From positions 1 to 20,793 of the forward strand of contig JBPCTQ010000386.1 in assembly GCA_051011595.1 (NCBI GenBank): DNA of 20,793 nucleotides. The letters are read 5' to 3'. The translations under genes and the position numbers were made by a program. Positions 1-6,743 of this stretch are shown piece after piece. The DNA is from JAOUEE01 sp051011595 (GTDB taxonomy: Bacteria; Actinomycetota; Acidimicrobiia; Acidimicrobiales; SHLQ01). How positions within the stretch are numbered: position 1 is the first letter of the stretch; each line of letters opens with the position of its first letter. The notes beneath the pieces are model-generated. The model made no database searches and was not told where the DNA came from. It saw only the letters and a program-made list of their open reading frames with translations.

Positions 1-186
1 GTCTGCACCCTGACGGCGGCCGAGAGCATCGACGTCGACGACCAGCTGGGCGACGCGCTCCAGATCGATCCCGCCGGCTCGCCCGGACCGCCATGGCGAC
101 CGTGGGGCCGCGGGGGCCTGCTGCTACCCCAGGACATGGACAGCGACGGCATGGCGGCCCTGGTCTACCGTCGCGCCCATGGCTGA
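1..186 (+). CDS. rsmB: C-terminal fragment of RsmB/NOP2-Sun family 16S rRNA m5C methyltransferase (partial, runs off the left edge)
   Basis: Frame 1 is open from the first base to a TGA at 184-186 and encodes 61 residues. They begin with VCTLTAAES, which fits motif VI of RNA m5C methyltransferases (consensus like YSVCTLTxxE), where the cysteine is the catalytic nucleophile in this family. They end with GLLLPQDMDSDGMAALVYRR, which fits the usual C-terminal strand pattern of RsmB/NOP2 proteins (LLPxxxxxDGFFxAxLxR). Most of the protein, including the SAM-binding fold, lies outside the window, so RsmB versus another Sun-family member cannot be decided. The last 8 bases overlap the next gene (ATGGCTGA), indicating co-transcription and probably translational coupling. 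The family call is an inference from two short motifs. Confidence 0.7.
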   Translation, partial: VCTLTAAESIDVDDQLGDALQIDPAGSPGPPWRPWGRGGLLLPQDMDSDGMAALVYRRAHG

Positions 187-679
187 CCCCATCGACGCCA
201 AGATCCTCACCGTCTCCGACGGCGTGGTGCATGGCACCCGGGACGACACGTCGGGCGTCGCCCTCGACGCTCAGCTCACCGAGGCCGGGCACCAGGTGGT
301 CGAGCGGGCCACGGTGGCCGACGGCACCGAGTCGGTCCGTGCCGCACTCGTCGAGCTGGCCGAAGGATTCCACGGGCTCATCGTCACCACCGGCGGGACC
401 GGCTTCGGCCCCCGCGACCTCACCCCTGAGGGCACCCGAGCGGCCATCGATCGGGAGGCGCCCGGGTTGGCCGAAGCCACTCGTCTGGTCAATCCGCTCG
501 GCCGCCTCTCGCGAGGGATTGCCGGAACGGTGGGAACGGCACTGGTCCTCAACACCCCGGGCAGTAGCAAAGGATGCGTCGAGTGCCTCGGGGCGGTGCT
601 CGACGTGGTTCCCCATGCTGTCCGGCTACTGGTCGACAACGCCGACCCTCATCCGCACGGCCGCCCCCATGGGCACTGA
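179..679 (+). CDS. MogA/MoaB-family molybdopterin adenylyltransferase
   Basis: This 166-residue protein matches the MogA/MoaB fold in length and motifs. Family members adenylylate molybdopterin before molybdenum insertion, in the cytoplasm. Visible signatures are the nucleotide-binding TTGGTGFGPRDLTPE (residues 70-84), SRGIAG (111-116) and LNTPGSSKG (about 124-132). The ATG at 179 overlaps the end of the upstream methyltransferase by 8 bases, and the gene's end overlaps ribD by 11 bases, so it is the middle of a tightly packed operon. The C-terminus is His/Pro-rich (HPHGRPHGH), which could bind metal or simply be compositional. No other molybdenum cofactor gene is in the window, so the choice between MogA activity and the MoaB role is open. 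Confidence 0.88.
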   Translation: MADPIDAKILTVSDGVVHGTRDDTSGVALDAQLTEAGHQVVERATVADGTESVRAALVELAEGFHGLIVTTGGTGFGPRDLTPEGTRAAIDREAPGLAEATRLVNPLGRLSRGIAGTVGTALVLNTPGSSKGCVECLGAVLDVVPHAVRLLVDNADPHPHGRPHGH

Positions 680-1682
680 GGTCGACGTGGCCCGCCTGCG
701 GCGGGCCATCCACAATGCTTCCGAGTCGCGGCTGATCCCCAGCCCCAATCCCTGGGTGGGGGCGGTGGTGGTGAGCCAGTTCGGAGAGGTGTTCGACGGG
801 GCCACCGAGGCTTACGGCGGTCGTCACGCCGAGCGGGTGGCGCTCGATGGCGCCGGGGTCGAGGCCGAGGGTGCGGTGCTGTACACCACGCTCGAGCCCT
901 GTCGTCACCTGGGCCGCACCGGCCCGTGCACCGAAGCCATCATCGAAGCCCGGGTGGGTCGGGTGGTGGTGGGGGTACTCGATCCCGACCCGCAAGTGGC
1001 CGGCCGCGGGGTCGAGGATCTGCTGGCCGCCGGCATCGAAGTCGAGGTCGGTGTGGAGGAGGTGGCGGTAGCCGAGCAGCTGGCGCCCTATCTCCACCAT
1101 CGTCGTACTGGTCGTCCGTGGGTGGTGGTGAAGCTGGCGTCCACCTTCGACGGCCGGTTGGCTGCGCCCGACAACACCAGCACGTGGATCACCGGTGATG
1201 AAGCGCGCGCCGATGTACATCGCTTGCGGGCCGAGAGCGACGCCATCTGCATCGGCGCCGGCACCGTTCGGGCCGACGATCCGGCTTTGACCGTCCGCGA
1301 CTACCGACCCGATGTCGAAGTACCCGAGGAGCGGCTCCACCCCCGTCGTGTTGTGCTCGGGTCGGTGCCGGAGAACGCCCGGGTGCAGCCCGCCGAGTCG
1401 GCGTCGGGCGAAATCGGACACCTTCTCGACTCGCTCGGGGCCGACGGGGTGCTGCAGGTTCTGGTGGAGGGCGGGGCGGTGGTGGCCGGTGACTTCCACC
1501 GGGCCGGCGTCGTGAATCGCTACGTGATCTACGTGGCTCCGGCGGCCTTGGGTGGTGACGACGGTGTGCCCGTCTTCCGAGGCCAGGGCAGTGCCACCAT
1601 GGCCGACATCTGGCGGGGCCAGTTCATCGACGTGACCCCGATGGGGGCCGACGTGCGGCTCACCGTCGGGCCGCTTCAGTGA
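669..1682 (+). CDS. ribD: Bifunctional riboflavin biosynthesis protein RibD (pyrimidine deaminase/reductase)
   Basis: The 337-residue protein carries out two steps of riboflavin synthesis: deamination of the diaminopyrimidine ribosyl phosphate, then NADPH-dependent reduction of the ribose. The N-terminal deaminase has HAE (53-55) and PCRHLGRTGPC (77-87), giving zinc ligands His53, Cys78 and Cys87. The reductase starts near KLASTFDGRLA (155-165) and continues through STWITGDEAR and GAGTVRADDPALTVR. LVEGG (265-269) lies near the C-terminal part. The stretch between residues 227 and 252 is short for this family, where a further strand-helix unit is usual. The start at 669 is chosen because MxxEVDVARLRRAI aligns with the usual RibD N-terminus. 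Longer upstream reading in this frame is a shadow of the previous gene. ribE/ribBA/ribH do not follow: the next gene is convergent. Confidence 0.93.
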   Translation: MGTEVDVARLRRAIHNASESRLIPSPNPWVGAVVVSQFGEVFDGATEAYGGRHAERVALDGAGVEAEGAVLYTTLEPCRHLGRTGPCTEAIIEARVGRVVVGVLDPDPQVAGRGVEDLLAAGIEVEVGVEEVAVAEQLAPYLHHRRTGRPWVVVKLASTFDGRLAAPDNTSTWITGDEARADVHRLRAESDAICIGAGTVRADDPALTVRDYRPDVEVPEERLHPRRVVLGSVPENARVQPAESASGEIGHLLDSLGADGVLQVLVEGGAVVAGDFHRAGVVNRYVIYVAPAALGGDDGVPVFRGQGSATMADIWRGQFIDVTPMGADVRLTVGPLQ

Positions 1683-2415
1683 CGGCCTCGGAGAGAACCA
1701 GCGACGTCAGCACGCGACCGTCGGACACCAACCAGGCCTGAACCGCCGATCCGTCGCAGACACTCAGCAGTTCGAGCGGCGTCCGCACCATGGCCGGTTC
1801 ACGGAACTCGGCCTCGGCCCGCATGGTGGCGGGGCGGTGTTCCAGCAGCTCCTCGGCCACGGTCCAATAGGCGGTGTTGTTCACATGGCCCATCACGTCG
1901 ATGTCGGCAGCCCGGAACTGCCACACATCGGTATGGGCCTGGGTGGCCGGCGGAGGGTGTTGCAGGCGGGCCGAAACATGGCGCCCTTGCGCGGCCACGC
2001 CGTAGGCGGCCTCGAACTCGGCGGGCAGGGAAACCGGCATCGACGAGTCCGGATCGAGCGCCACCCAAACGGCAGCCGCCTCGGCATGGCCACCGGCGTC
2101 ACCCACCACCGAAGTTCGTCGTTCAGCCCAGCGACTGCCGACACCACCGCACCAGGTGGTGAGCTCGACCGTCTCGCCCTCGACGGGGTGTTGAGCGACT
2201 TCGACCAACACCCGCCGCACGACCCATGCCAACTGGTTGGGCAGGGCGTCGCGGGCGTCGTCGCTGGAGACGTCCTGCACGTACCGAAAGAGCGCATCGA
2301 GCCGCAGGGCGCCGTGTTGGTCGGTGTCGGCCAGCCTCACCCGGCGGGTTCGGGAGAACGTCCGGCCGTCGGCCGGACGGGGCACGAGCTCGGTTGCGCC
2401 GATGGGTTTCGCCAC
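1660..2415 (-). CDS. Acyl-ACP thioesterase-like double-hotdog protein
   Basis: The 251-residue product looks like two hotdog domains, as in the FatA/FatB-type acyl-ACP thioesterase family. The N-terminal half has VRLADTDQHGALRLDALFRY (26-45), and the C-terminal half has DIDVMGHVNNTAYW (171-184), the DxDxxxHVNNxxY core containing the expected Asn/His catalytic positions. The likely role is hydrolysis of acyl-ACP or acyl-CoA thioesters in the cytoplasm, substrate unknown. I start it at GTG 2415 because a TAGATT -10-like element lies 8 bases upstream, because the protein begins sensibly there, and because longer starts would run through the hisG promoter. The frame remains open upstream to 2598, so an ATG at 2489 is an alternative. 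The 3' end overlaps ribD tail-to-tail by 23 bases. Confidence 0.8.
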   Translation of the reverse strand: MAKPIGATELVPRPADGRTFSRTRRVRLADTDQHGALRLDALFRYVQDVSSDDARDALPNQLAWVVRRVLVEVAQHPVEGETVELTTWCGGVGSRWAERRTSVVGDAGGHAEAAAVWVALDPDSSMPVSLPAEFEAAYGVAAQGRHVSARLQHPPPATQAHTDVWQFRAADIDVMGHVNNTAYWTVAEELLEHRPATMRAEAEFREPAMVRTPLELLSVCDGSAVQAWLVSDGRVLTSLVLSEAVTEAARR

Positions 2416-2423
2416 GGCGGCCG

Positions 2424-2429
2424 AATCTA
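2424..2429 (-). promoter_or_regulatory. Predicted leaderless -10 element of the thioesterase gene
   Basis: Read on the minus strand the hexamer is TAGATT (TANNNT pattern), with 8 bases between it and GTG 2415. No Shine-Dalgarno is visible, so the mRNA probably begins at or next to the start codon. No convincing -35 was found. Confidence 0.45.
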
Positions 2430-2475
2430 ACCGGCTCGGGTGCCAATCGACTGCCGATCGGCGGGTAATCGGCGA

Positions 2476-2481
2476 TACCGT
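2476..2481 (+). promoter_or_regulatory. Predicted leaderless -10 element of hisG
   Basis: TACCGT (TANNNT) lies exactly 7 bases before the hisG ATG at 2489, and the upstream sequence has no Shine-Dalgarno. This spacing places the transcription start at the A of the ATG or very near it. A clear -35 is not visible. It lies back-to-back with the thioesterase promoter, 46 bases away. Confidence 0.5.
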
Positions 2482-2488
2482 TCGGCCC

Positions 2489-3364
2489 ATGTTGCAGCTG
2501 GTGCTCCCCAAGGGCTCCCTGGAGAAGGCCACTTTCGACCTGTTCGAAGGCGCCGATCTGACCGTGAACCGAAGCTCGTCGGTGTCGTACAAGGCCACCG
2601 TGAACGATCCCCGGATCGAGGCTGTTCGGATCCTGCGACCCCAGGAGATCCCGGTCTACGTGGCCGACGGGTTGTTCGACCTGGGTATCACCGGTCGGGA
2701 CTGGATCGAAGAGACCGAGAGCGACGTGGTGTCGTTGGGCGAGATGAAGTACTCCAAGGCCACGTCCAACCCCATTCGTATGGTGCTGGCCGTTCCCGGT
2801 GATTCGGACTGGAACGAGGTCGGCGACCTGCCCGACGGTGTGAAGGTCTCCACCGAGTACCCCAGCCTCACCGGGCGCTACTTCGAGAAAGCCGGTATCG
2901 ACGCCGACCTGCGCCTCTCCTACGGCGCCACCGAAGCCAAGGTGCCCGACATCGTCGACGTGGTGGTCGAGATCACCGAGACCGGCAGGGCCCTGAAGGC
3001 CGCGGGATTACGCATCATCGACACCGTGCTGACGTCGTACACCGAACTGGTGGCCAACCCCGCCGCCTACGAAGACCCCGCCAAACGCCACGCCATGGAC
3101 CAGCTCAACACGTTGCTGCAGGGCACGCTGGAGGCTCGAGGCAAGGTGCTGGTGAAGATGAACATCGCCGCCGGCGCCCTCGACGCCGTCACCGCCAAGT
3201 TGCCGTCGATGAAGGCACCCACCGTGAACGAACTGTTGGGCGGCGGTGGTTACGCGGTGGAGACCGTGGTACCCAAGAACGAGATCAACGTGTTGATCCC
3301 CGAGCTCCGCGACGCGGGCGCCACCGACATCATCGAGCTCCCCATCTCCAAGATCGTGCACTGA
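2489..3364 (+). CDS. hisG: ATP phosphoribosyltransferase HisG, long form
   Basis: The protein (291 residues) catalyses the first and committed step of histidine synthesis, joining ATP and PRPP. The start LQLVLPKGSLEKAT is typical HisG, and IVDVVVEITETGRAL is the PRPP-binding stretch of the catalytic part. The C-terminal ~80 residues (GKVLVKMNI... to PISKIVH) form the ACT-like regulatory domain that makes this the long, histidine-inhibitable form, independent of HisZ. The start at 2489 is supported by a -10 element 7 bases upstream. The longer open frame upstream runs through the divergent promoter region. No other his gene is adjacent, so hisG appears to be a single-gene unit, followed by a hairpin. 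Confidence 0.95.
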   Translation: MLQLVLPKGSLEKATFDLFEGADLTVNRSSSVSYKATVNDPRIEAVRILRPQEIPVYVADGLFDLGITGRDWIEETESDVVSLGEMKYSKATSNPIRMVLAVPGDSDWNEVGDLPDGVKVSTEYPSLTGRYFEKAGIDADLRLSYGATEAKVPDIVDVVVEITETGRALKAAGLRIIDTVLTSYTELVANPAAYEDPAKRHAMDQLNTLLQGTLEARGKVLVKMNIAAGALDAVTAKLPSMKAPTVNELLGGGGYAVETVVPKNEINVLIPELRDAGATDIIELPISKIVH

Positions 3365-3379
3365 CACATCCCCCTACTC

Positions 3380-3396
3380 GCGACACTTCGTGTCGC
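3380..3396 (+). terminator. Hairpin downstream of hisG, possible terminator
   Basis: GCGACAC (3380-3386) and GTGTCGC (3390-3396) form a perfect 7-bp stem with a TTC loop, 15 bases past the hisG stop. There is no good T-run after it, so termination strength is uncertain. A second small GC hairpin, GCGCC-GGA-GGCGC, follows at 3410-3422. Confidence 0.45.
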
Positions 3397-3457
3397 TCCT
3401 GACGGGGCTGCGCCGGAGGCGCGGACTGGTCGCTCGTCCCTCGCTCCCGACGGGGCT
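3393..3457. repeat. Imperfect 17-bp direct repeat in the hisG 3' intergenic region
   Basis: TCGCTCCTGACGGGGCT (3393-3409) recurs as TCGCTCCCGACGGGGCT (3441-3457), 16 of 17 identical, 48 bases apart. Together with the neighbouring hairpins this looks like a REP-type intergenic element. A second short repeat, CGCCAGATCGG, occurs at 3503-3513 and 3544-3554. The 215-base gap 3365-3579 holds no gene that I can support. Confidence 0.45.
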
Positions 3458-3566
3458 TGACCGAAACTGCGTGAGTTGGCGGTCTCCCTGACCGGTTTGT
3501 GGCGCCAGATCGGGAAGTGTGCGGGCAGGAGCAGCGCCAGGGACGCCAGATCGGAGGTGGGGCTGC

Positions 3567-3572
3567 TAGACC
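3567..3572 (+). promoter_or_regulatory. Possible leaderless -10 element of the LLM oxidoreductase gene
   Basis: TAGACC sits exactly 7 bases before ATG 3580. It departs from TANNNT at the last base, so it is weaker than the others, but the spacing matches. A GGAGGT at 3554-3559 is about 20 bases from the start, too far to act as a Shine-Dalgarno. Confidence 0.3.
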
Positions 3573-3579
3573 ACCCGGT

Positions 3580-4455
3580 ATGCGCTTCTCGTTCGCCGAA
3601 TCGATGACCGATCCGTCCTACTACCTGTCGCTGGCCCGGGCCTGTGAGGACACGGGCTGGGACAGCATGATCGTGCCCGACTCCATCGCCTATCCCGAGG
3701 AGTCCGACTCGACCTACCCGTATACCCCCGACGGCAACCGCGAATTCCTGGCCGACAAACCGTTCCTCGAACCGTTCACGCTGATTCCCGCCATGGCGGC
3801 GGTCACCGAACGGCTGCGGTTCACCACCTTCGTCGTGAAGCTGCCCATTCGCCATCCGGTGCTGGTGGCCAAGCAGGCCATGAGTGTGGCGGTGTTGTCG
3901 AACAACCGCTTCGGCTTCGGTATCGGCACCAGCCCGTGGCCCGAGGACTACGCCATCTGCGACGAACGTTGGGAACGGCGCGGCGCCCGCACCGACGAGA
4001 TGATCAACATCATCCGTGGTCTCGCCACCGGTGACTACTTCTCGTTCGATGGCGAGTTCTACGACCTCCAGTCCATCAAGATGACACCGGCCCCCTCCCA
4101 GCCCATCCCGCTGCTCATCGGCGGTCACAGCGATCGAGCCCTGCGCCGGGCGGCCGAGCTCGGCGACGGGTGGATGCACGCTGGTGGTGACCCCGAGGCG
4201 CTCGCCGGGTACCTGGCCACGCTGCACGAGCTACGCAAGCAGTACGAACGCGATCACCTGCCGTTCGAGGTCCACGTGATCTCGCTCGAGGCCTATTCGG
4301 TGGAGGGCGTCGAACGACTCGAAGAGATGGGGGTCACCGACGCCATCGTCGGGTTCCGGAACTCCTATGAACCGGGCCTCGACACCGAGCCGCTCGAGAA
4401 GAAGGTCGAAGCCATCAGCTGGTTCGCCGACGAGGTCATCGCCAAGACCCGTTAG
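3580..4455 (+). CDS. LLM-class (luciferase-like) flavin/F420-dependent oxidoreductase
   Basis: The 291-residue protein has the features of the bacterial luciferase-like monooxygenase family, a TIM barrel using FMNH2 or reduced F420. The N-terminus is RFSFAESMTDPSYYLSLARA, followed by a strand ending in MIVPDSI. RFTTFVVKLPIRHPVLVAKQ and RFGFGIGTSPWPEDY are the conserved central strands, and PIPLLIGGHSDRALRRAAEL is the phosphate-binding strand. The C-terminus (GVTDAIVGFRN) is also typical. Substrate and cofactor cannot be read from sequence; F420 is plausible in an actinobacterium. ATG 3580 is preferred over a longer start at 3499 because the conserved strand begins at once and a -10-like element precedes it. 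It converges on the following MBL gene with a 30-base gap. Confidence 0.85.
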   Translation: MRFSFAESMTDPSYYLSLARACEDTGWDSMIVPDSIAYPEESDSTYPYTPDGNREFLADKPFLEPFTLIPAMAAVTERLRFTTFVVKLPIRHPVLVAKQAMSVAVLSNNRFGFGIGTSPWPEDYAICDERWERRGARTDEMINIIRGLATGDYFSFDGEFYDLQSIKMTPAPSQPIPLLIGGHSDRALRRAAELGDGWMHAGGDPEALAGYLATLHELRKQYERDHLPFEVHVISLEAYSVEGVERLEEMGVTDAIVGFRNSYEPGLDTEPLEKKVEAISWFADEVIAKTR

Positions 4456-4485
4456 CTGATCGCCGCCGCGGGTCCGCTTGTTCGG

Positions 4486-5361
4486 TCAGCTCATGGTCGG
4501 CATGCGGGCCACCAGGTCGACCAGATGGGCCTGCATGTCGTCGGCCGACGCATCGTGGTTCCATCCGTGCCCGCAGAACAGTCGGTCGAAACCGAGCCCG
4601 CTGTCGGCCAATCGACCGAGCGACGCGGTCTGTTCCGCCCACGAGTACCAACAGGCCCGTCGAAAGGCATGCAGGCTCTCACGGCGTGGATGCCACGACA
4701 ACGAATCGCCCGAGAACAGCAGATGGCCATCGACCAGGTAGAGCACGCTGCCCCTGGTGTGGCCCGGCACCGGGAAGCAGGTGGTGCCATCGGTGATCTC
4801 CGACGCGGCGTGTCCAGCGATGAGGTCGGTGGCGTAGTCAGCTGCGTCCTGGTCGTCGGTGTGGATCCACACCCGGGCACCGAACCGTTCGGCGTACCGG
4901 TCGGCATCGGCCACGTCGTCGCGGTGGCTCAACAAGATGTGGGAGATGCCACCAAGATCGGCCACCGGGTCGGCCACCTCACGGGTCCAGCGAGGCGAGT
5001 CGATCATGAGGTTCCCGCCGGGCCGACGCACCAGGTAGGAGTGGGCGCCGAACGACGATCGGGCGTTGTGTCCCAGCCGGAACACGCCGTCGCCCAGATC
5101 GTGGGGGTAGACGGGCTCGGGCGGCTTGCGCAGGTGGACATGACCCACCGACCGAGTCGGGCACACCATGGCGGCCCGCCACGCCAGCTCGACATCGTCG
5201 GGCGACTCGGGCTGACGGGTGAACACCGAAGCGCCGTCCTCGGGATTGCGGGCGATCAGGCCGGGCGCCACCTGGCGAGCCGCGTCGCAGTCGATACAAC
5301 GGGTGTCGACGAACCAGTCACCGGGGGCGCCGGCCGGATGGCGATCCTCGAGGCGGGCCAT
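4486..5361 (-). CDS. Ferredoxin-like domain plus MBL-fold metallohydrolase
   Basis: The 291-residue protein joins a short N-terminal Fe-S-like segment to a metallo-beta-lactamase fold. The first part has WFVDTRCIDCDAA and CPTRSVG, with Cys22, Cys25 and Cys67 in a CxxC...CP layout and fewer cysteines than a full 4Fe-4S ferredoxin. The MBL part begins near residue 90. Its first metal motif is HRDDVAD (146-152), not the canonical HxHxDH. The later ligands are present: GHT (His201), GDS (Asp219) and CGHGW (His265). I recall the HRDDVAD form from a family found also in cyanobacteria and plants, so it is probably a family trait and not decay. Substrate unknown. The start at 5361 is backed by a promoter 6 bases upstream. 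It may also be transcribed with the DUF1844 gene, 39 bases upstream. Confidence 0.82.
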   Translation of the reverse strand: MARLEDRHPAGAPGDWFVDTRCIDCDAARQVAPGLIARNPEDGASVFTRQPESPDDVELAWRAAMVCPTRSVGHVHLRKPPEPVYPHDLGDGVFRLGHNARSSFGAHSYLVRRPGGNLMIDSPRWTREVADPVADLGGISHILLSHRDDVADADRYAERFGARVWIHTDDQDAADYATDLIAGHAASEITDGTTCFPVPGHTRGSVLYLVDGHLLFSGDSLSWHPRRESLHAFRRACWYSWAEQTASLGRLADSGLGFDRLFCGHGWNHDASADDMQAHLVDLVARMPTMS

Positions 5362-5367
5362 GAACCG

Positions 5368-5396
5368 ACCCTACGAGTCGAACAGGTGCCGGCCAA
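5368..5396 (-). promoter_or_regulatory. Predicted leaderless promoter of the MBL-fold gene
   Basis: On the minus strand, TTGGCC (5396-5391) and TAGGGT (5373-5368) are separated by 17 bases, and TAGGGT lies 6 bases before ATG 5361. There is no Shine-Dalgarno. The gene thus appears to have its own start site in the short gap after the DUF1844 gene. Confidence 0.5.
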
Positions 5397-5400
5397 ACGT

Positions 5401-5835
5401 TCAGGCTTCGCTGGTGTCGCTACCCGTGTCGGCGCCGGCCTCGTCGGCCTGGGCCTGGAGCTGCACGAAAGCCATACGAATCTGGCTCAACCCGTCGCGA
5501 AGGGTGGATTCGGCTTCACCCAGCCGACCCTGCAGAGCGTCGACCACGGCATTCATGGCATCGATGGCCACCGTGGCCTGCTCGAAGTTGGGGGGTTCCT
5601 GGGACAGATGAATGGCCCCCAGCTCATAGAAACCCATCACGTGGTTGGCCACCACGTCGGCCGCCGGTGCCTGGGCGATGCGCTCTTGTACCTCGGCCAT
5701 CTCGGCCGCCATGGCCCGAGCCTGATCTTGTTGTTCGGGCGACAGATCGTCGAAGGACGGCGTCGCCGCATCGTCGGCGGGAGCGGCGGGCTCTCGGTCG
5801 ACCGGATGTTCGCCTCCTGGCGTCCAGAGACTCAT
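5401..5835 (-). CDS. DUF1844 domain protein
   Basis: The 144-residue protein has no known biochemical function. It matches DUF1844 in its central helices: DVVANHVMGFYELGAIHLS (60-78), then ATVAIDAMNAVVDALQGRLG (87-106) and LRDGLSQIRMAFVQLQ (112-127). The N-terminal 30 residues are Pro/Ala/Asp-rich and probably disordered, and the C-terminus is acidic. It is predicted cytoplasmic: no signal peptide or membrane segment is seen. The start at 5835 is fixed by a strong AGGAG 6 bases upstream. DUF1844 genes commonly neighbour infC in actinobacteria. Here the gene points away from infC across a 249-base gap. Its conserved position suggests a link to translation, but that is only inference. Confidence 0.85.
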   Translation of the reverse strand: MSLWTPGGEHPVDREPAAPADDAATPSFDDLSPEQQDQARAMAAEMAEVQERIAQAPAADVVANHVMGFYELGAIHLSQEPPNFEQATVAIDAMNAVVDALQGRLGEAESTLRDGLSQIRMAFVQLQAQADEAGADTGSDTSEA

Positions 5836-6067
5836 GGCACACTCCTCGTGGGGGTCGGTACGGACGCCTGATACGCTATCGCCCACATTGCAGAGACAAG
5901 CGGGAGGCCGTCGCCTTCCCACCTGGCCACCGAATTCGGTGCGCCCAGGTCGCCTACGGGTCCAGCACCGCAGCCGCGGCGTTGGGCGGATCGAGGCGGG
6001 CATCCGTTTGTTGCTGTGTCCGCCGTCGCCCATGGTGACGATCCCCCAGCGAAAGGAATCCGTGTTT
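5836..6067. other. Divergent intergenic region between DUF1844 gene and infC leader
   Basis: This stretch must hold promoters in both directions. On the minus strand, TAGCGT or TATCAG (within 5868-5878) with TTGTCT (5899-5894) are possible -10 and -35 elements, but the spacings (15 or 20 bases) are poor. No convincing forward promoter, no T-box and no clear ribosomal-protein leader structure could be recognised by eye. GAAAGGA at 6051-6057 is a Shine-Dalgarno for the small ORF at 6068. Confidence 0.4.
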
Positions 6068-6088
6068 ATGCGGAGTGAGCGGCAATAG
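6068..6088 (+). CDS. Six-codon leader ORF (MRSERQ) coupled to infC
   Basis: ATG 6068 follows AGGA (6054-6057) by 10 bases and reads MRSERQ before TAG 6086-6088. The stop overlaps the presumed infC start as ATAG (6085-6088), the same geometry as the ATGA overlaps elsewhere in the window. Ribosomes ending here would be placed on the infC start. The peptide has no obvious attenuation codons. Its translation is not proven. Confidence 0.4.
   Translation: MRSERQ
6072..6087 (+). promoter_or_regulatory. Shine-Dalgarno and ATA start codon of infC
   Basis: GGAG at 6072-6075 lies 9 bases before ATA at 6085-6087. The infC frame is closed by TGA at 6076-6078, and the conserved IF3 sequence RINDQIRAREVRLIG begins only at 6112, so the start must lie between. 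No ATG, GTG or TTG occurs there. ATA with this ribosome binding site is the best fit; ATC 6115 would remove the conserved Arg and has no binding site. Confidence 0.65.
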
Positions 6089-6717
6089 CTGCCTCCAGAA
6101 ACGACGACGCCCGGATCAATGATCAGATCCGAGCACGTGAGGTCCGCCTCATCGGTGCCGATGGTGAGCAGGTCGGCATCAAGCCGTTACCCGAAGCTCA
6201 GGCCATGGCCCGGGAAGAGGGCCTCGACCTGGTGGAGATGGCAGCCAACGCCAACCCCCCGGTCTGTCGGATCATGGACTACGGGAAGTACAAGTACGAG
6301 GCCGCCCAGCGCGACAAGGAGTCACGCAAGAAGGCCAGTCACATCACCGTCAAGGAGATGAAGTACCGCCCCAAGATCGGCAAGGGCGACTTCGACACCA
6401 AAACCAACAAGGTCGAGGGATTCCTCCTCGAGGGCAACAAGGTCAAGGTCACCATCATGTTCCGTGGTCGTGAGATGCAGCATCCCGAACTGGGTCGGCT
6501 CATCCTCGACAACGTGGCCGATGCGGTGGCCCATGCCGGAGCCGTCGAGGTCTATCCCAAACAGGACGGTCGCAACATGATCATGGTCCTGGGCCCCGAC
6601 AAGAAGGCCCAGGCCGCCTGGCGAGCCGAACTCGAAGCCGAAGCCGAGGCCCAAGCCGCCGCCGAAGCACTCGAAGCCGATCCCGTCACCAGCACCAGCG
6701 TCGACCGCGACGACTGA
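6085..6717 (+). CDS. infC: Translation initiation factor IF-3, noncanonical ATA start
   Basis: IF3 binds the 30S subunit, prevents premature 50S joining and checks the start codon and initiator tRNA. With the ATA start the protein is 210 residues. The N-terminal domain has RINDQIRAREVRLIGADGEQ (10-29) and PPVCRIMDYGKYKYE (58-72). The C-terminal domain has KEMKYRPKIGKGDF (90-103), VKVTIMFRGREMQHPELG (120-137) and QDGRNMIMVLGP (160-171). An acidic Glu/Ala-rich tail (181-210) extends beyond the usual end. The first in-frame ATG (6205) would delete 40 residues of conserved N-domain and is rejected. In other bacteria infC uses AUU-type starts because IF3 discriminates against them, giving autoregulation; the same logic is likely here. 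It heads the infC-rpmI-rplT group. Confidence 0.93.
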   Translation: MAASRNDDARINDQIRAREVRLIGADGEQVGIKPLPEAQAMAREEGLDLVEMAANANPPVCRIMDYGKYKYEAAQRDKESRKKASHITVKEMKYRPKIGKGDFDTKTNKVEGFLLEGNKVKVTIMFRGREMQHPELGRLILDNVADAVAHAGAVEVYPKQDGRNMIMVLGPDKKAQAAWRAELEAEAEAQAAAEALEADPVTSTSVDRDD

Positions 6718-6743
6718 CCGCCACTCCACATCAAGGAAATCTC

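Noticed and set aside
93..668. Long N-terminal extension of RibD upstream of 669
   Set aside because: This stretch is an out-of-frame reading of the MogA/MoaB gene, Pro/Ser/Arg-rich and without similarity to RibD; the family N-terminus begins at 669.
4525..5871. Long plus-strand open frame opposite the MBL and DUF1844 genes
   Set aside because: It is the antisense shadow of two minus-strand genes with clear family motifs; its own translation has no recognisable domain.
6205..6717. infC starting at the first in-frame ATG 6205
   Set aside because: It would remove conserved IF3 N-domain sequence (RINDQIRAREVRLIG) that is clearly in frame upstream.
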